Origin: Sternotherus odoratus
Taxonomy: Eukaryota; Chordata; Testudines; Kinosternidae
Length of the DNA: 64,000 nucleotides
Direction of reading: 5' to 3'
Assembly: GCA_032164245.1 (NCBI GenBank)
Contig: JAVMKO010000162.1
Coordinates: 434,001 to 498,000, forward strand
Positions 42,416 to 55,000 of this stretch are shown here, one piece after another. Made by a program: the position numbers and the translations under genes. Each line of letters starts with the position of its first letter. Position 1 is the first letter of the stretch. The notes below the pieces were generated by a model. The model searched no databases. It was given only the letters and a program-made list of their open reading frames with translations, and was not told where the DNA came from.

Positions 42416-42540
42416 ACTCACCAGCAACCCCCTGATAATCCCTATCTGAACTGGCTCCTCTGCAGTCATTTCTCTCCCCTCTCCCATGGGAGGACTGGAT
42501 GAACTGGAGGGAAACATGGACGCCATTCTGCAGCCTGGGA
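42416..42540 (-). pseudogene. Possible KRAB-zinc-finger leader exon
   Basis: Minus-strand acceptor caccctcccaggctgcag precedes ATGGCGTCCATGTTTCC, giving MASMFPSSSSSPPMGEGREM and TAEEPVQ. Turtle KRAB-ZNF genes commonly start this way, followed by a KRAB A box. Here the KRAB box is absent and a GTGAGTTCTTGCAGG donor-like sequence follows. It is recognised by pattern memory only. Confidence 0.3.
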
Positions 42541-42679
42541 GGGTGAGAAAGGTAATTGTGCAGGTTTCAAAACAGGCTTTAGTTAATTTCACATGAGCCT
42601 GGGGGAATCGTCTTTCTCTGCAGACAGACATCAGATTCTGCCATCTTGGAAAGATGCTCAATGTCTTTATTACAGTGTA

Positions 42680-44028
42680 GACCTGGCCCCTTCTGCCAGG
42701 CTAAGCCCACAGACACATTTTTAACCTCCCTTCCCCCTCTCCATCCCCTCCTCAGGTGAAAACCAAAGGAGTCCTTTTAGGTGATTCCCTTGGACACTGA
42801 CCCCACAGCAGCCACACCCCAGCAGGAGGTATTTGGAGTCAGAACCTGGATTTTCCTCTGTCTGCCCCTTTTCTTGTTCTCATGGGTCAGGCAGAGAAGA
42901 AGGTTTAATTAAGGTCAATTCCCAGCACAGAACCTCGCTGGGGGAGCAGCATCTGCTAAGCCTGATCTCCCACATCACAATGGAGGCTTCAGCATTAGAC
43001 CCAGGAAGCTGAACCCCAATATCCTGAGCAGAAAGGGACAGAGCATTTAAGCAACCTTCCCTCCTCTGGCTCTCTGGGGAGAGCAGCTAGCTAGTAAGAG
43101 ACCCTCCTCCCAGGGAGAATTGCTGACAGGGACTCAGGTCACAAATTTTCCTTAAAGAACCAGAAGTTCATGCAGATTTCCAAAGAGGATAAAAGCAAAC
43201 TCTGTGATTTCACCTCACAGTGTTTGAGAAGTGGATAGAAAGTGATCATGGTGACTGGGCGTGGCTGGGATTCCCCTACTGCCTTCCTAGGACCCCCACC
43301 TGCCCTCTAGCAGGACATGCCATGGTGTTTGCCTGGACTCCCTCCCCCGTCCTGCCGGATCCCGATGCTTTACAGAGGAACCCCTCACACTGGTTGCTTG
43401 ACACCTCCTGGGCTAGCACAGGGGATTTCCTCCCAACACTCTGTGCACTGGGCATGGCAGTGATCCCAGGAGTCTACAGGGGGACCTAGATCGAGCCTGT
43501 AAAAAAGCACCAGGCTGCCCCTAGCCCCCTGTCCTGCCTCCCCAAGAGATACCCACCCCACTGTTCGACAGCTAACAGGCCACCAGAGATACCCAGCTCT
43601 AGGACAAAGAGCCTCAAGGCTGGGCACATGACAACCACCCAACACTTCAAAGCTCCATAACCCACCAATCTGATAATGTACCCCCCGCCCAGCCACCCAG
43701 AGGCCTCCCCCTACCACCATGTCCCTTCAGCTCCAGCTGCAATCCCCTGATTGCACGGCCAAGGAACAGTGTTACTTCACAGTGTCTGATAAGTGGCAAG
43801 AAAGTTTTCACTGTCCCCTGCTGGCCTGTCACACAGGCAGAGGGAGCCCTGGGGGATGCCTCTTGAACAGGAGACTGGAAGGCCTGGAGGGGCAAAGTAG
43901 GTAAGATATTTGCATGCCCTGTCACTAGCAAATAATGGCCACCATGGATCCACCCCACAGGTGGCTACATCTTTGCACTGTGGGAAGCAACCCCTCATGG
44001 AGACTATTAGTCATGGGGCATGGGATAC
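42680..44028. other. Spacer, no gene seen
   Basis: Contains a hAT-MITE-like terminus (acagtgtagacctggcccc, 42673-42691) and otherwise unrecognised DNA. The plus-strand frame at 43220-43489 (89 codons) has no supporting features. Confidence 0.4.
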
Positions 44029-44036
44029 GTCTAGAC

Positions 44037-45772
44037 CAGTGGTCGCCAACCTTTCGGACCTCACGGACCACTAAACTCACAATTTTGAATCCCGTGGACC
44101 ACTAACATGAATTTTTTTAAAAAGGTACAAACATCTATAAAATAATGATCATAAAAGTTCCATTTCATTAATATGAAATGCACTTGTTCAATTATAACAA
44201 AATTATTAAAGCTTGTTTAATTATAACAAAATTATTAGTGTGATATTTGTTACTGCTTGTTTGAAATAAGTTTATGGATTCTTGGCTCCAATGACGTCAC
44301 TGCAACACGGAGAGCCATTTGTATTTCAAGCCAACAGCGGTACTTGTTTTTGATTGCCGTAACAGATGAGAATGTCTTCACACACAGGTTGTAAAATGAT
44401 GTCTTGATGAGGACAAGTGGAATTTAGCTTTGAGACTGTCGTCAGATGATAGATCAATTAGGCTTTCTTTTTCTTTCATGCTCAAATTGCGATCTTCAAT
44501 TTTCGTCGAAAATGGATCCATGACCCACATATTGTCATGTCTGGGGTCCTCTTCCTTTGGGTAATAACGGCCAAAAGATTCTGTGAGCGACCATAAGTGC
44601 TGTCGAACAATGGTTATTACCTGTCGGTTGACATCCTCCTCTTTCATATACTCATCAAGATTCGGGAACATTTGCAGATCTTCTTCAGCCAACCGCATTT
44701 GCCACAGCAATATTTTCTTTTGAAATGCATCCATTTTCCCTCGCAGTGTGAACACGTCCATAAGCTGTCCTTGCAAGGACGTGTTTAGCTCGTTTAACAG
44801 TGAAAAAATATCTGCCAGGTATGCAAGCTTGGCTAGCCAATCATCGTTGGACAAGAGTTCTTGGAATTTTGAATTATTTTGCTGGTGGAAGAATAACTTG
44901 ACTTCTTGGCGCAGGTCGAACAATCGGGTTAGTATTTTGCCCCTTGACAGCCATCTCACCTCAGGATGAAGAAGATGAGTATATTGAGAGCCCATTTCTT
45001 CACAAAGTGCCTCAAATATTCAAGAATTGAGCGCTTTGTGCCGAATTTTATTTACAATTTTAATTACATCAGAGAGTACTTTGTGCAGTTCTGGAGACAT
45101 TCTTTTCGCCGCAAGTTGCTCACAATGTAGAATACAATGAGTAAACAAGATGTCTGGGTGTCCAACATCTTTCACTTCTGTAACAACTCCTGAACGATGC
45201 CCGGTCATGCTTGCGGCACCGTCTGCGCATATCCCAACACATTTCTTCCATTCAATAACGTGTCTCAGGAAATAACCATTAAGTGCATCGAAAATCTCAG
45301 AGCCGGTTGTTCTACCCAGCAAGTTGAGCAAACGAAGGAATTCTTCCTTGAGCTCCCCTTGACACTCAAACCTCACAAAACAAAGGAGAACTGCCTTGTT
45401 AGTTATGTCTGTTGATTCGTCGAGTTGAATTGAATAAAACGTTGAATTTTTCACCATTTCAATCACTTGATTTTCAATATCTTCAGCCATGTCTTCAATT
45501 CTGCGCGTCACAGTGTTAGCGGACATAGGAATTACTTTCAATTTCTGGACAGCCTGTTTCCCCAAAACCTCTTTACAGGCTTCTAACAAGCAAGGCTTAA
45601 TTAATTCTTCTCCAATCATATACGGCTTTCTACTTTTTGCGATTTGAAGTGCTATCAAATAAGAAGCCTTTACTAGGGACTTATCTTCCTAAAAATTGCA
45701 AATAATGTCCAAATTTCTCCAGGGACCACCAAAATTTTCTCGCAGACCACCAGTGGTCCACGGCAACCGCTG
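44037..45772 (-). mobile_element. hAT (Buster/ZBED5-like) transposon, perfect TSD
   Basis: Inverted termini CAGTGGTCGCCAACC (left) and CAGCGGTTGCC (right, inverse) are flanked by identical GTCTAGAC at 44029-44036 and 45773-45780. This is the 8-bp target duplication of hAT elements. The 1736-bp copy contains most of a transposase on the minus strand but lacks the 5' part encoding the BED zinc finger. Confidence 0.93.
44250..45691 (-). pseudogene. hAT transposase, truncated and broken
   Basis: The frame opens at about 45691 just after a splice-acceptor-like gcaatttttag and reads EDKSLVKASYLIALQIAKSR. It continues with FYSIQLDESTDIT (the conserved DES motif region), then CADGAASMTG and FTHCILHCEQLAAK. 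An in-frame TGA at about 45005 interrupts it, then MGSQYTHLLHPEVRWLSRGK resumes. Near 44393 a +1 shift separates the C-terminal dimerisation segment (NLCVKTFSSVTAIKNKYR) up to TAA at 44250-44252. This resembles ZBED5/Buster transposases. Three lesions (missing N-terminus, one stop, one frameshift) make it non-autonomous. Confidence 0.88.
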
Positions 45773-46394
45773 GTCTAGACCCAGGCTGCACTCAGAGCCA
45801 CCTCCTCATCCTGTGCCAGATGGAGAAATGTAAAGGGTCCAGCCAACTCTCCCATTACCAGTTGGGAACCACTGATCCCCCAAACATGGAGAGGCCTTTG
45901 ACTTTGATGAGCATTAAATATGTGGCTGGTCTCTTTCTTCAGCAATCATTTTAACTAAGATGAAGGTGGGAAGAAATGATTCTCAAAGGAGAGGGGAAAG
46001 ATGATCCCTGGGAAATTTAACCCCCTGCAACCTCCAGGATGGAGAAGGACTGAGGGCAACAGGTTCCCTCCAAGGATGGAGAAGTTGCTGGGATTTAGAA
46101 ACATGGGGAACAGCCCCAAACCCAACAGGATTCTTAACTGGTAGCTCATAGTGACATAGAAGGAGGCAAAACCTGACCTTTGAGATCTATGTTCAGAAAT
46201 GAAAAAAGGGTGGAAATCTGAGGGATTTTGGATCCATTTTTGTAAATTATAGAGAGGAAAGTTGAAAATCAGAGGGATTTTCTATCTGTTGTTGATAGGA
46301 GGTAAAATTGGAGTGTTTCAGATGAATATTTGATAAATGAATTGAGAGGAAATGGGCAACATTCGCCAATATTTTATATCCATGTTCAAGAATG

Positions 46395-46452
46395 TGAGAA
46401 AAGGTGTAAATGTGAGAAAAGGTGTAAATGTGAGAAAAGGTGTAAATCTGAG
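46395..46452. repeat. 18-bp tandem repeat, ~3 copies
   Basis: GTGAGAAAAGGTGTAAAT recurs three times. Confidence 0.9.
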
Positions 46453-46479
46453 ATTTTCTTTGTAGAAAAGAGAGACGAT

Positions 46480-47280
46480 GGGACTGGATTTTATCGGACT
46501 GTCCAGCACATCCACAGTTCCCCCCAGTGCCACCGTTCACATGGGGGGCAGGGAGCCCTTTGGGGAGCTGCATTAAGAGGGTGGGGGAGGGGGAGCTGGC
46601 AGGTTCCCTGGGGGAGGGGAGGGGGCAGCAGTGGGGGATGGGCAGGGGGCTGGGAACTGCGGTCTGGGGGCAACTCCCCCCCCACTTCCGCCCCCCCCCC
46701 CGGGGATTTCCTGGCTGCGCAGAGACTGTTCAACCCCCCGCGTCTCACTGACCTTCCCCCCCCCGCAACTTCGGCTTCTCCCCCCGCCCCACAGGGGACC
46801 CCCCGCCCCAGTCTCTGCCCCCCCCCCCATCCCGCGGGGCCGGATCCACTGGGGCTGGGGCAGCTCCGAGGCTTCTCCCCGGTTCGCGGGGCCGAGAGTC
46901 ACTTTCCCGCCCCCCCCCCCCCGGACTCTCACTCGCTGGTGCGGCCGGGCGCGGAGGGGTTAATAACGGTCTTTTCCCCACCGGTTAGTCGCCGGGTTCT
47001 AATGGAGCATGCGCAGTGACAGCTACTGCAAGTCTCCCCGCGCTGGGCTGGAGAAGGCGGAAGTGCCCCCGGTGCAGGCTGGGAGATGTAGTCCCTGACT
47101 CTCCCGGGACCGGAAGTGACATAGGGCAGGGGGTGTTCCTGGCGCGGGGGGGAGGGTCTGTGCCGGGGAGACCGTCCCGGGCTCTGCATTCGGGGGCGGG
47201 GCTTCCATCCGCCTGGCTGAGCGATGGGAGGGAACCGGGCGGAAGGGGAAACCCCCAAAGCTCCCCGGAGCCGCGCGAGG
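46480..47280. promoter_or_regulatory. GC-rich, CpG-rich promoter-like region 2
   Basis: GC-rich stretch with an NRF1-like GAGCATGCGCAGTG at 47002-47018, the ETS/ZNF143 block copy 2 and GGGGCGGGGC near 47196. It is followed directly by the 48-bp minisatellite. Its target gene is not identifiable. Confidence 0.6.
47043..47132 (+). promoter_or_regulatory. ETS + ZNF143-type promoter block, copy 2
   Basis: Same-strand paralogue of 28624-28720. It keeps CCGGAAGTGACAT and GCTGGGAGATGTAGTCCC. Here the NRF1-like site lies upstream rather than downstream. Confidence 0.65.
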
Positions 47281-48275
47281 GCAGGGGGAGGAGCGAAGAG
47301 CCCCGGAGCCCCCCCCACCTCCCTCTCGCGGGGGGGGGGGGAGCGAAGAGCCCCGGAGCCCCCCCCACCTCCCTCTCGCGGGGGGAGGAGCGAAGAGCCC
47401 CGGAGCCCCCCCCACCTCCCTCTCGCGGGGGGAGGAGCGAAGAGCCCCGGAGCCCCCCCCACCTCCCTCTCGCGGGGGGGGGAGCGAAGAGCCCCGGACC
47501 CCCCCCCCCACCTCCCTCTCGCGGGGGGAGGAGCGAAGAGCCCCGGAGCCCCCCCCCCACCTCCCTCTCGCGGGGGGAGGAGCGAAGAGCCCCCCCCCAC
47601 CTCCCTCTCGCGGGGGGAGGAGCGAAGAGCCCCGGACCCCCCCCACCTCCCTCTCGCGGGGGGGGGAGCGAAGAGCCCCGGAGCCCCCCCACCTCCCTCT
47701 CGCGGGGGGAGGAGCGAAGAGCCCCGGAGCCCCCCCCACCTCCCTCTCGCGGGGGGAGGAGCGAAGAGCCCCGGAGCCCCCCCCACCTCCCTCTCGCGGG
47801 GGGAGGAGCGAAGAGCCCCGGAGCCCCCCCCCACCTCCCTCTCGCGGGGGGGGGGAGCGAAGAGCCCCGGAGCCCCCCCCACCTCCCTCTCGCGGGGGGG
47901 GGGAGCGAAGAGCCCCGGAGCCCCCCCACCTCCCTCTCGCGGGGGGAGAAGTGAAGAGCCCCGGAGCCCCCCCACCTCCCTCTCGCGGGGGGAGGAGCGA
48001 AGAGCCCCGGAGCCCCCCCACCTCCCTCTCGCGGGGGGAGAAGTGAAGAGCCCCGGAGCCCCCCCACCTCCCTCTCGCGGGGGGAGGAGCGAAGAGCCCC
48101 GGAGCCCCCCACACCTCCCTCTCGCGGGGGGAGGAGCGAAGAGCCCCGGAGCCCCCCCCACCTCCCTCTCGCGGGGGGAGGAGCGAAGAGCCCCGGACTC
48201 CTCCCCCCCCACCTCCCTCTGGCGGGGGGAGGAGCGAAGAGCCCCGGAGCCCCCCACACCTCCCTCTCGCGGGGC
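47276..48275. repeat. ~48-bp minisatellite, ~21 copies
   Basis: The unit is GAGCGAAGAGCCCCGGAGCC + CCCCCACCTCCCTCTCGCGGGGGGAG, with copy-to-copy change mainly in the lengths of the C and G runs. Copies are otherwise almost identical. Both strands carry runs of four or more G, and each unit has a CGCG. A period of 48, a multiple of three, keeps several frames open for hundreds of codons; these frames are not genes. Confidence 0.97.
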
Positions 48276-48397
48276 TTTCTCCTCCCACTTGTCTCCACCC
48301 CGGGCTGGGTTTGTGGAGAACAAGAAAACGGGGACTCGGTGAGGTTTGGGCTCCCCGCGGCTGTGCGCTCGGGCCCCTTGCAGAGCAGCGGTGAGTG

Positions 48398-48710
48398 TCC
48401 CGAGCTGCAGGACGATTGATCTGCATGGGGTGTGGGGGGGGGATCCCCTCCGCCCCTGCTCCAGAGCAGATTCCTGTTTCCGGGGCGGTGCAGCTGCAGG
48501 ACGATTGATCTGCATGGGGGGGGGGGGGGATCCAGATTCCTGTTTCCGGGGCGGTGCAGCTGCAGGACGATTGATCTGCATGGGGGGGGGGCGTGGGGGG
48601 GGATCCAGATTCCTGTTTCCGGGGCGGTGCAGCTGCAGGACGATTGATCTGCATGGGGGGGGGGGGGATCCAGATTCCTGTTTCCGGGGCGGTGCAGCTG
48701 CCGCTCAGGA
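48398..48710. repeat. ~65-bp tandem repeat, ~4.5 copies
   Basis: GCTGCAGGACGATTGATCTG recurs at about 48402, 48490, 48560 and 48632, and GATTCCTGTTTCCGGGGCGG links the units. G-run length varies from 7 to 14. Confidence 0.93.
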
Positions 48711-49059
48711 AAGCCCCTGTGGGGATTTGTCTACCTCGGTCTTGATGTTGCGGGGGGGGGGGAGGGGGGTTGCAGAGGTGCGGAGGGATTCTCGCAGCCC
48801 TGCCATGAAACGAGGCGTCGCTTTCCAGGTCCCCAGGAGAATTTGCGTGAGTAGGTTCCCGGGGGGCTGGACCTCACTCCCTCGCACCGCTCCTGGTTTG
48901 GCTTGGGAGCATTTAACTCCTTCCCTCCGTGCCTGGGGCGGCTTGTGGAGAGCGATTCATTTTTTGGCTCTGTTGGCAGCACAGGCCCCAGCAGATGAGG
49001 GTCCTCTGCGTATTTACGGGGCAGGGGAGTTGAAGCCCCTTGTCTTTGACAACAATTAA

Positions 49060-52000
49060 TTTAGCTTTTTCGTGCCCACTAGCGAGCAGAGTGCATGGGG
49101 AGGGAGGATGTACATCCTCTTTCAAGGGAGACTAAATCTGCATTTTAATGGCTTGTTCCTGACCAGCAGAAAGGTAAACATCCCCCTCCCACCATCTCCT
49201 CCGGTGGCTCTGCTGGTTGCCCTCCGAGCAATGGACCCTTCTTTAAGGGAGGTACAAATGGGAATGGGAGTGAAATCAGTTTAGGAAGGAGAAAGTGCTT
49301 GTGTGCAGGGCAACTGACATTTGTGAGGGAATTTCCCCAGGGTCTGGAGCCATCATCTTTCTCCCAACCTCGTGAGGGGATTTAACCAGACCGTTCCCAT
49401 CATTTCATCGCGACTTGTTATAAGATTTTTTTTTGTTACATGGAATCGCTAAGTCGCCAGGGTAGGATGAGGAGGAAGGAAGTGGCATGGCAGGAGCTGG
49501 ACTCCTTTACCGTTGGACATTATATAATGCCCTGCAGTGCCGTGCAGAGCCGGAAACCTTTGGGGGATATTCCCAAGGGGAGTGGGGGGTGGAGGAGAGG
49601 TCTAGCGAAGGGAACTTTTCATCGGATCTAAGGTTGGCAAGTGCTGTTTTTCTTTGGAGCTCTGCATGATTTGGAAAACATTCCAGTTTAACGTATGCAC
49701 ATCCATTCTTTACTCCCCTTAACTCTAACTAGATACGTATTTATTACGAACATTGCTGGGACTGTGCCTGTCCCATTGCAAGGGGGCATTTGATAGATAT
49801 TTGGCTTAGTATGAGACAGCCACAAGAAGGGGTGATACCAGCTTGAGAGATTCTCTCTTGCCTTGCACTGATGGTCAGTGGCTAAAAGATAGGAAGGTCT
49901 CTGTCCGCTCAAAGGCATTTCCAGGGCTCCCCGACCCCACCCCCCTCTTCTGCTTTTGCTGTCATAGTCTGCATCTCCATCAGCGCGCCCTTTCATTCAG
50001 ACCAGGGCTTTTAGTGATCTCCTGAGACTTTCTGCCTCCATGTAGTTACTGAATGGTCCTAAAACTGCCTCAACAGTCAGTGTCCAGTTGTGTGTAGCTG
50101 TAGTGGGCCTGTAGAATGTGCCATTATTGTACACTTGTATGTATGTACATAGCGTGTGTTCCTCTGTGTGTGGTTGTATGTGTGGGGAGAGGGGTTACCA
50201 TATTTGTGTGTATGTGATGTCATTGTGTGTAGTTATTGTCCACATGGTCTGTGTCTATGTGCAGTTGTGTGTGCCTGTGCCTCAAATACAAGTGTGGACA
50301 GTAAGTGTGTGCATATGACCAGAGAACCTGAGACGGAACGTGGACATAGAGACATGCAGAAGCTTGGAAGGAAGGGATTCTTGTACTACAACATTAAACA
50401 GAAAAATTATAAACCTATCAATGGGTTCTGGGGACACCCTAATAAACCAGGGGAGGGAAGTGTGGCCTATTGCTTTTCCCAAAGAACCATTCATTCACAG
50501 GCATGTGGGAGAAGATGTCAAACCCATGAACTACTAGTCTTGGTTGACCTTGTATTACAGTGTCTTAAGTGTGTGTAATTTCAAGGATACATTTGCTGGG
50601 TGGAAGATGCATGTTTACATTCTGATATGAGAGAAATCCAAATTAAAATAGCCAGACGGGTCTGAAAGCTCAGGCTTCATCTTTCTCTGAGGGTCTCTGA
50701 ATGACTGGTATCGATTTACTCAAATGTAGGAACGGTGGGGTAAGTTTGTCCTTTAAGTACTGCCATATTTTAGTGAGACTGCATGGGTTGCTTAAAGTCT
50801 GGTCATAAAGGTTACTTTGCTGCAGTTTTGGGGGAGTTACATGGTCTAGACTCTAGAATAACGTGGCATACAGAACAGCATCCTCGCCCAGGTTATTCTT
50901 ACTGAGTTCTGTGTATTGCAGTGACCCTGTTCAATGAAAGCCTGTTGATTCCAGGGGGACTTTGAACCTTTATATATGAAAAGCAAGTCATTTGTGTTAA
51001 GCTTATAGCAGTTAGGGTGTGTGAATGTGACAGCACTACACACACAATCTGCTACACACCTGCTTTTTGGAACATCTCAAAACAACGTCTGGTTTGCTAT
51101 ATTTTAGGGAACAAGCTGGAAGTGAGAGAGTGAGCTTTGTATCCCTTTGGAGGGATGGAGCCTTTCACCTGGGCTGCTGCCTGCTCACCCTTCTTGTTCC
51201 TAGGTGGGGGGAGGGGATGTTTGCTGTAATTAAAGCCAGACACAAGAGAGCTGCTTTCTTCCAACTGCAGTGCCCCATTTTCTCTCTTAACATGTCATGG
51301 GGCAGGGGTGGCAGGTATGGGCAGTAGCATCTGAGAGTCTGGTATTCCTTTTCCTGAGAGTCCTGCACCTCCTTGTGGGATTACTGGTCTCCATTTTGTG
51401 ACACCATCAGAAGTGACTTCACTCCATTCTCTGCCAGCATGCCCTGCGCCCCTCTGAGACTCCAGCACCGTTTATCTTGGCAGGTGCTTGACTCACTACG
51501 CTCTGTCCAGGACTCAGAGAGGTGGTGGGGTTTGTAGGTTTGAGACTAATTTATGTTCCTGTTTAAAACGGACTAGCAGCTTTTCCAGAGATTTTCTTCC
51601 CTTCCCCCTTCTATAACCCTTTCCTTTCCAGGTCCGCGCCAGTCTGAGAGACAACCCTCTGCAGCCAGAAGTTGCTCACCCAATCTCTGCTTTTTTTTTA
51701 AAACAAATGCAGAGCTCCTTAAATGAAGATCATATTTGAATTTGAGCAGCTTTCTGACTCATTAAAGGCCTCTCTCTTTCTCTCTCTCTCTGCCCATCTC
51801 ATTCCTTTACCTCAATCTCTCTTCCTATCTTTCCCAACCCACCCTTTACAGTAATGACCAGATAAAATGGACCTTTGTCTGCACCCTCTATTGGGACTAG
51901 TCAGGCGCTATACATTAGGGAGGGAGACAGGGTAAGGATGTCTATCTTGTACTACCTAAAAATAAACAATGCATTCTATTATATGAAACTGTCCTCCTTT

Positions 52001-55000
52001 GTCTGAACTGTCTGTAAGGAAGACTCAATCTCAGGACAACTCTACCTCCTCTTGCCCAGTGGTGAGTCTGTCCCCCCGCCCGCCCAGAGTTGTATGCTGC
52101 CAAATCCCGCTTCCCCTCTTTAAACACCTCTTCTCCCCCTCTTGTATGGTGGACTGCTGGTCCATCATCTGTAGCCTATTAAATCCATTTTCTCCTTTCC
52201 CTTTCTCTAGGGTAACCAGGAGCCAACAGCCACTCCTGATGCAATGGTGCGGCCATTCACCACAATTTGAAGATGGGCATGTGCATGGGGGGCGCAGGAG
52301 GGCAGATCTAGGCAGGAGACATCCTTCGGCTGCTATGCAGCCATTTACTGAACAAAGACTCACCTTTTTCCTTGTTCCTTTCATCTTCTCATCGCCTGGA
52401 ACTGGACGACATGCTGGCAGATTATCCCAGGGAAAGCTTTATCCACCCCTTAAACCACTTGTTAAGATTTAACTTCCTAATAAAGAGCCTTATGGTGGGA
52501 GCCTTCAGTGCAAAGGGATGGATTTAATCTGCTAATGCTTTCAATTTTCCTTGTAGTTAGGTGCTTGGCTGCTATAAGCACAGTGGATTTAGTGCCAGCG
52601 ATCGGAGGGACTGATGTAGGGCCAGCTGAAGTGTGGATGGGTGCACACATGTGGATGGGATGCTTCGAGCTCTGGTGTTCACAAGATGAATGGATTGTCT
52701 CTCAGCTGTACAGAAGGAAAGGGTACATTGACCATGCTTTCAATTCACTTCAAACACCTTCCTAAGCCACAGGGCAATGCAATCCTGGTCAATGAGAGAT
52801 CATGACTGGAAATGAAACCCAAGGCAAGTGGAGAGCCATATAAGTAACCTCTGTGATACTGAGCTGTCTGTCCCATGTCTCACCCTGGGTCCGTTTCCTT
52901 GCTACTATGTGAACACAACACAGGAACTGGAATTTTAGTTTCCTGCCTGGCAATGCAAAGCAATACTAAGAACTGCCAGCTCAGTGAGGGAGTTGAATGT
53001 TGGGAATGCAACCCAGATCTCCTGCACGGCAGTGCAGAGTGCGTCCTAGCTTGTCTGCTTTTTCCATGCGTTTCTATTGTTCCTATCTTTGTCCAGACAT
53101 TAAGAATGTTTGGTTTTTTTAAATGGAAATGAATAATGTGAGCCTTGACTCTGGACACAAGTTGCTGCCAACCCTCCTGTTCCTCTTCCATATTAGGAAC
53201 TATCTCCACTGCATTGCGGGGAAGAGCTCTGTGTTCCATCGACTAATACAAGCTCCAGAGAGCCAAAAGAACGAGACTAGGAGTTGGCATATGTGCTCTG
53301 GCAGGGTGAGGCAGTGGCACTTACTAGCCGATGAGGAGAGAATAGAAGCTCGGGTGGGAGGGAGTGTGGGGCTGGGTGCCTGCCGTGAGCGGGAGAATTG
53401 TTGTCAGGAGTCTTTGGAGGGAGTGTAACTGGGAGAGGTTGGATGATAGGTTGGCTAGCATGTAACTTTTGTACCAACTACTGAGAGCAGTTAGCATGTC
53501 TGCACTAGCCATGTAACATAGTTAAAGGTGTGCAAGTGAACACTGCAAAGTACAGTGCACAGAACTGGAGCTGGCCAGGAAGGGGTAAAGGTGAACTCCT
53601 TCAAGAAAACACATCAACACCTTAGTGGTGACAGTTTTGGCCAGGATTATTAAAACTGAAAGGATTCCAGTTGGTGGTAAGCCACTGTGTGTTTCATGGA
53701 AATCCAAGGGGAGTGAACAAAGTAGCCGAGGGCTTTCCTAGCCTATGTCTTGCATGCTTTGGGCCTTGAATCTTTCTGCACTTATCCCTTTCTATTCCTC
53801 TAGTGGAATCTTAGTGTATGAAGCTATTTAGATTCTGTGGAATAGAGGCCTTGGGGTGTATTTGCTTTTAGCTTTACTCTTTGCTCAACACACTGAGCAG
53901 TCATGTGGGAACTGAGGGAAAGTCACTGTGTTGCATTGTTAGTAGGATGCTTAGTTATTCAGGTCAAAGGTGGGTGTAAGAATACATAACACCAGGTAGA
54001 TGATATTACCTTTCCGAATATACCCATAACTCACAGGCACTGTCCATCACACATGCCAGGGATTGCGTACGTGTGTTGCATGTGTGTTGTGTTGCATGTG
54101 TGCACTCAGATTCTCCCTCTTTTTCATTCTATCTTCTGGCCCATGGGACTGTACTAAACTAATACTGTGTAAAGTTGTCTTAGGGCCTCTAATGCTCTCC
54201 TTTCGCTGCAGCAGTCAAGAAGAGCAACTGCCCGCCCGTGTGTGCAAGTGAGATCCCAGACCCAACAGGCCTGCAGATTCCCCTGCTGTTGTGCTCTTAA
54301 GCCTGGACTCTACGGGCATTTCAGGAATTCCTTTAAGCAGCGAAAAGAGACCTTCCCCTGATTTTAAAATCAGAGTTTGTGCTGGTGTCCATTTGGTGCA
54401 GTACATAGTCAGTTAGCAAAAAGGGGACGGGAGGAAGAGCTTAGAATTCCTGCGTTTCAGCCTGGCAGAGGCTGGGGTCATTGCAGAAATGTTAAACTGA
54501 GAAGACAGGGTGTCATTTTTGAACTGGTTTTGGGTGGGTTATATGTGACTGATAACAAGCCTGTGTGACAGTGTAATGAGTTCATCCAGTTTCTTCTCCA
54601 GACAGGCTGATATGAGGAGGCTGACACTGGCAAAGTGAATTCATTAACAGAGTCTGGAGGCCTGAGTTCAAATGTCAGCTCTGGTCACAAATGAAATAAA
54701 CTTCGGGAGTCAAGTTCCACTCCATACTGGACATTTCTCTACATCAGGGGTAATCAGTCATTTTTTGTCAAGGTCCAGATTTCTTGTTCGGGGTACAGTC
54801 AAGAATAAGAAGTAAATAAAAATATTGTGGGGTTCTTTTAAAAGCATCTGGTGGTTTGGGTTTGGCCTGTGGTCCCCCTATTGACTACTCCTGCTCCACC
54901 TTGTAAAACCAGTGCATGTTCTGGCATGATGGTGTTGTCAGCCATGGAGAAACCTGGGACTGAAATAATGTTTAGGCTATAGGTCAGGATTGAGAAGCAC

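Noticed and set aside
46929..48654. Overlapping open frames of 437-550 codons (minus) and 312-372 codons (plus)
   Set aside because: They are created by the 48-bp and 65-bp tandem repeats; the period of 48 keeps frames open on both strands. No start context, domains or splice logic.
48807..49059. 84-codon frame starting MKRGVAFQVPRR after the 65-bp repeat
   Set aside because: A possible first exon with several GT sites, but no homology and no partner exon; not supported.
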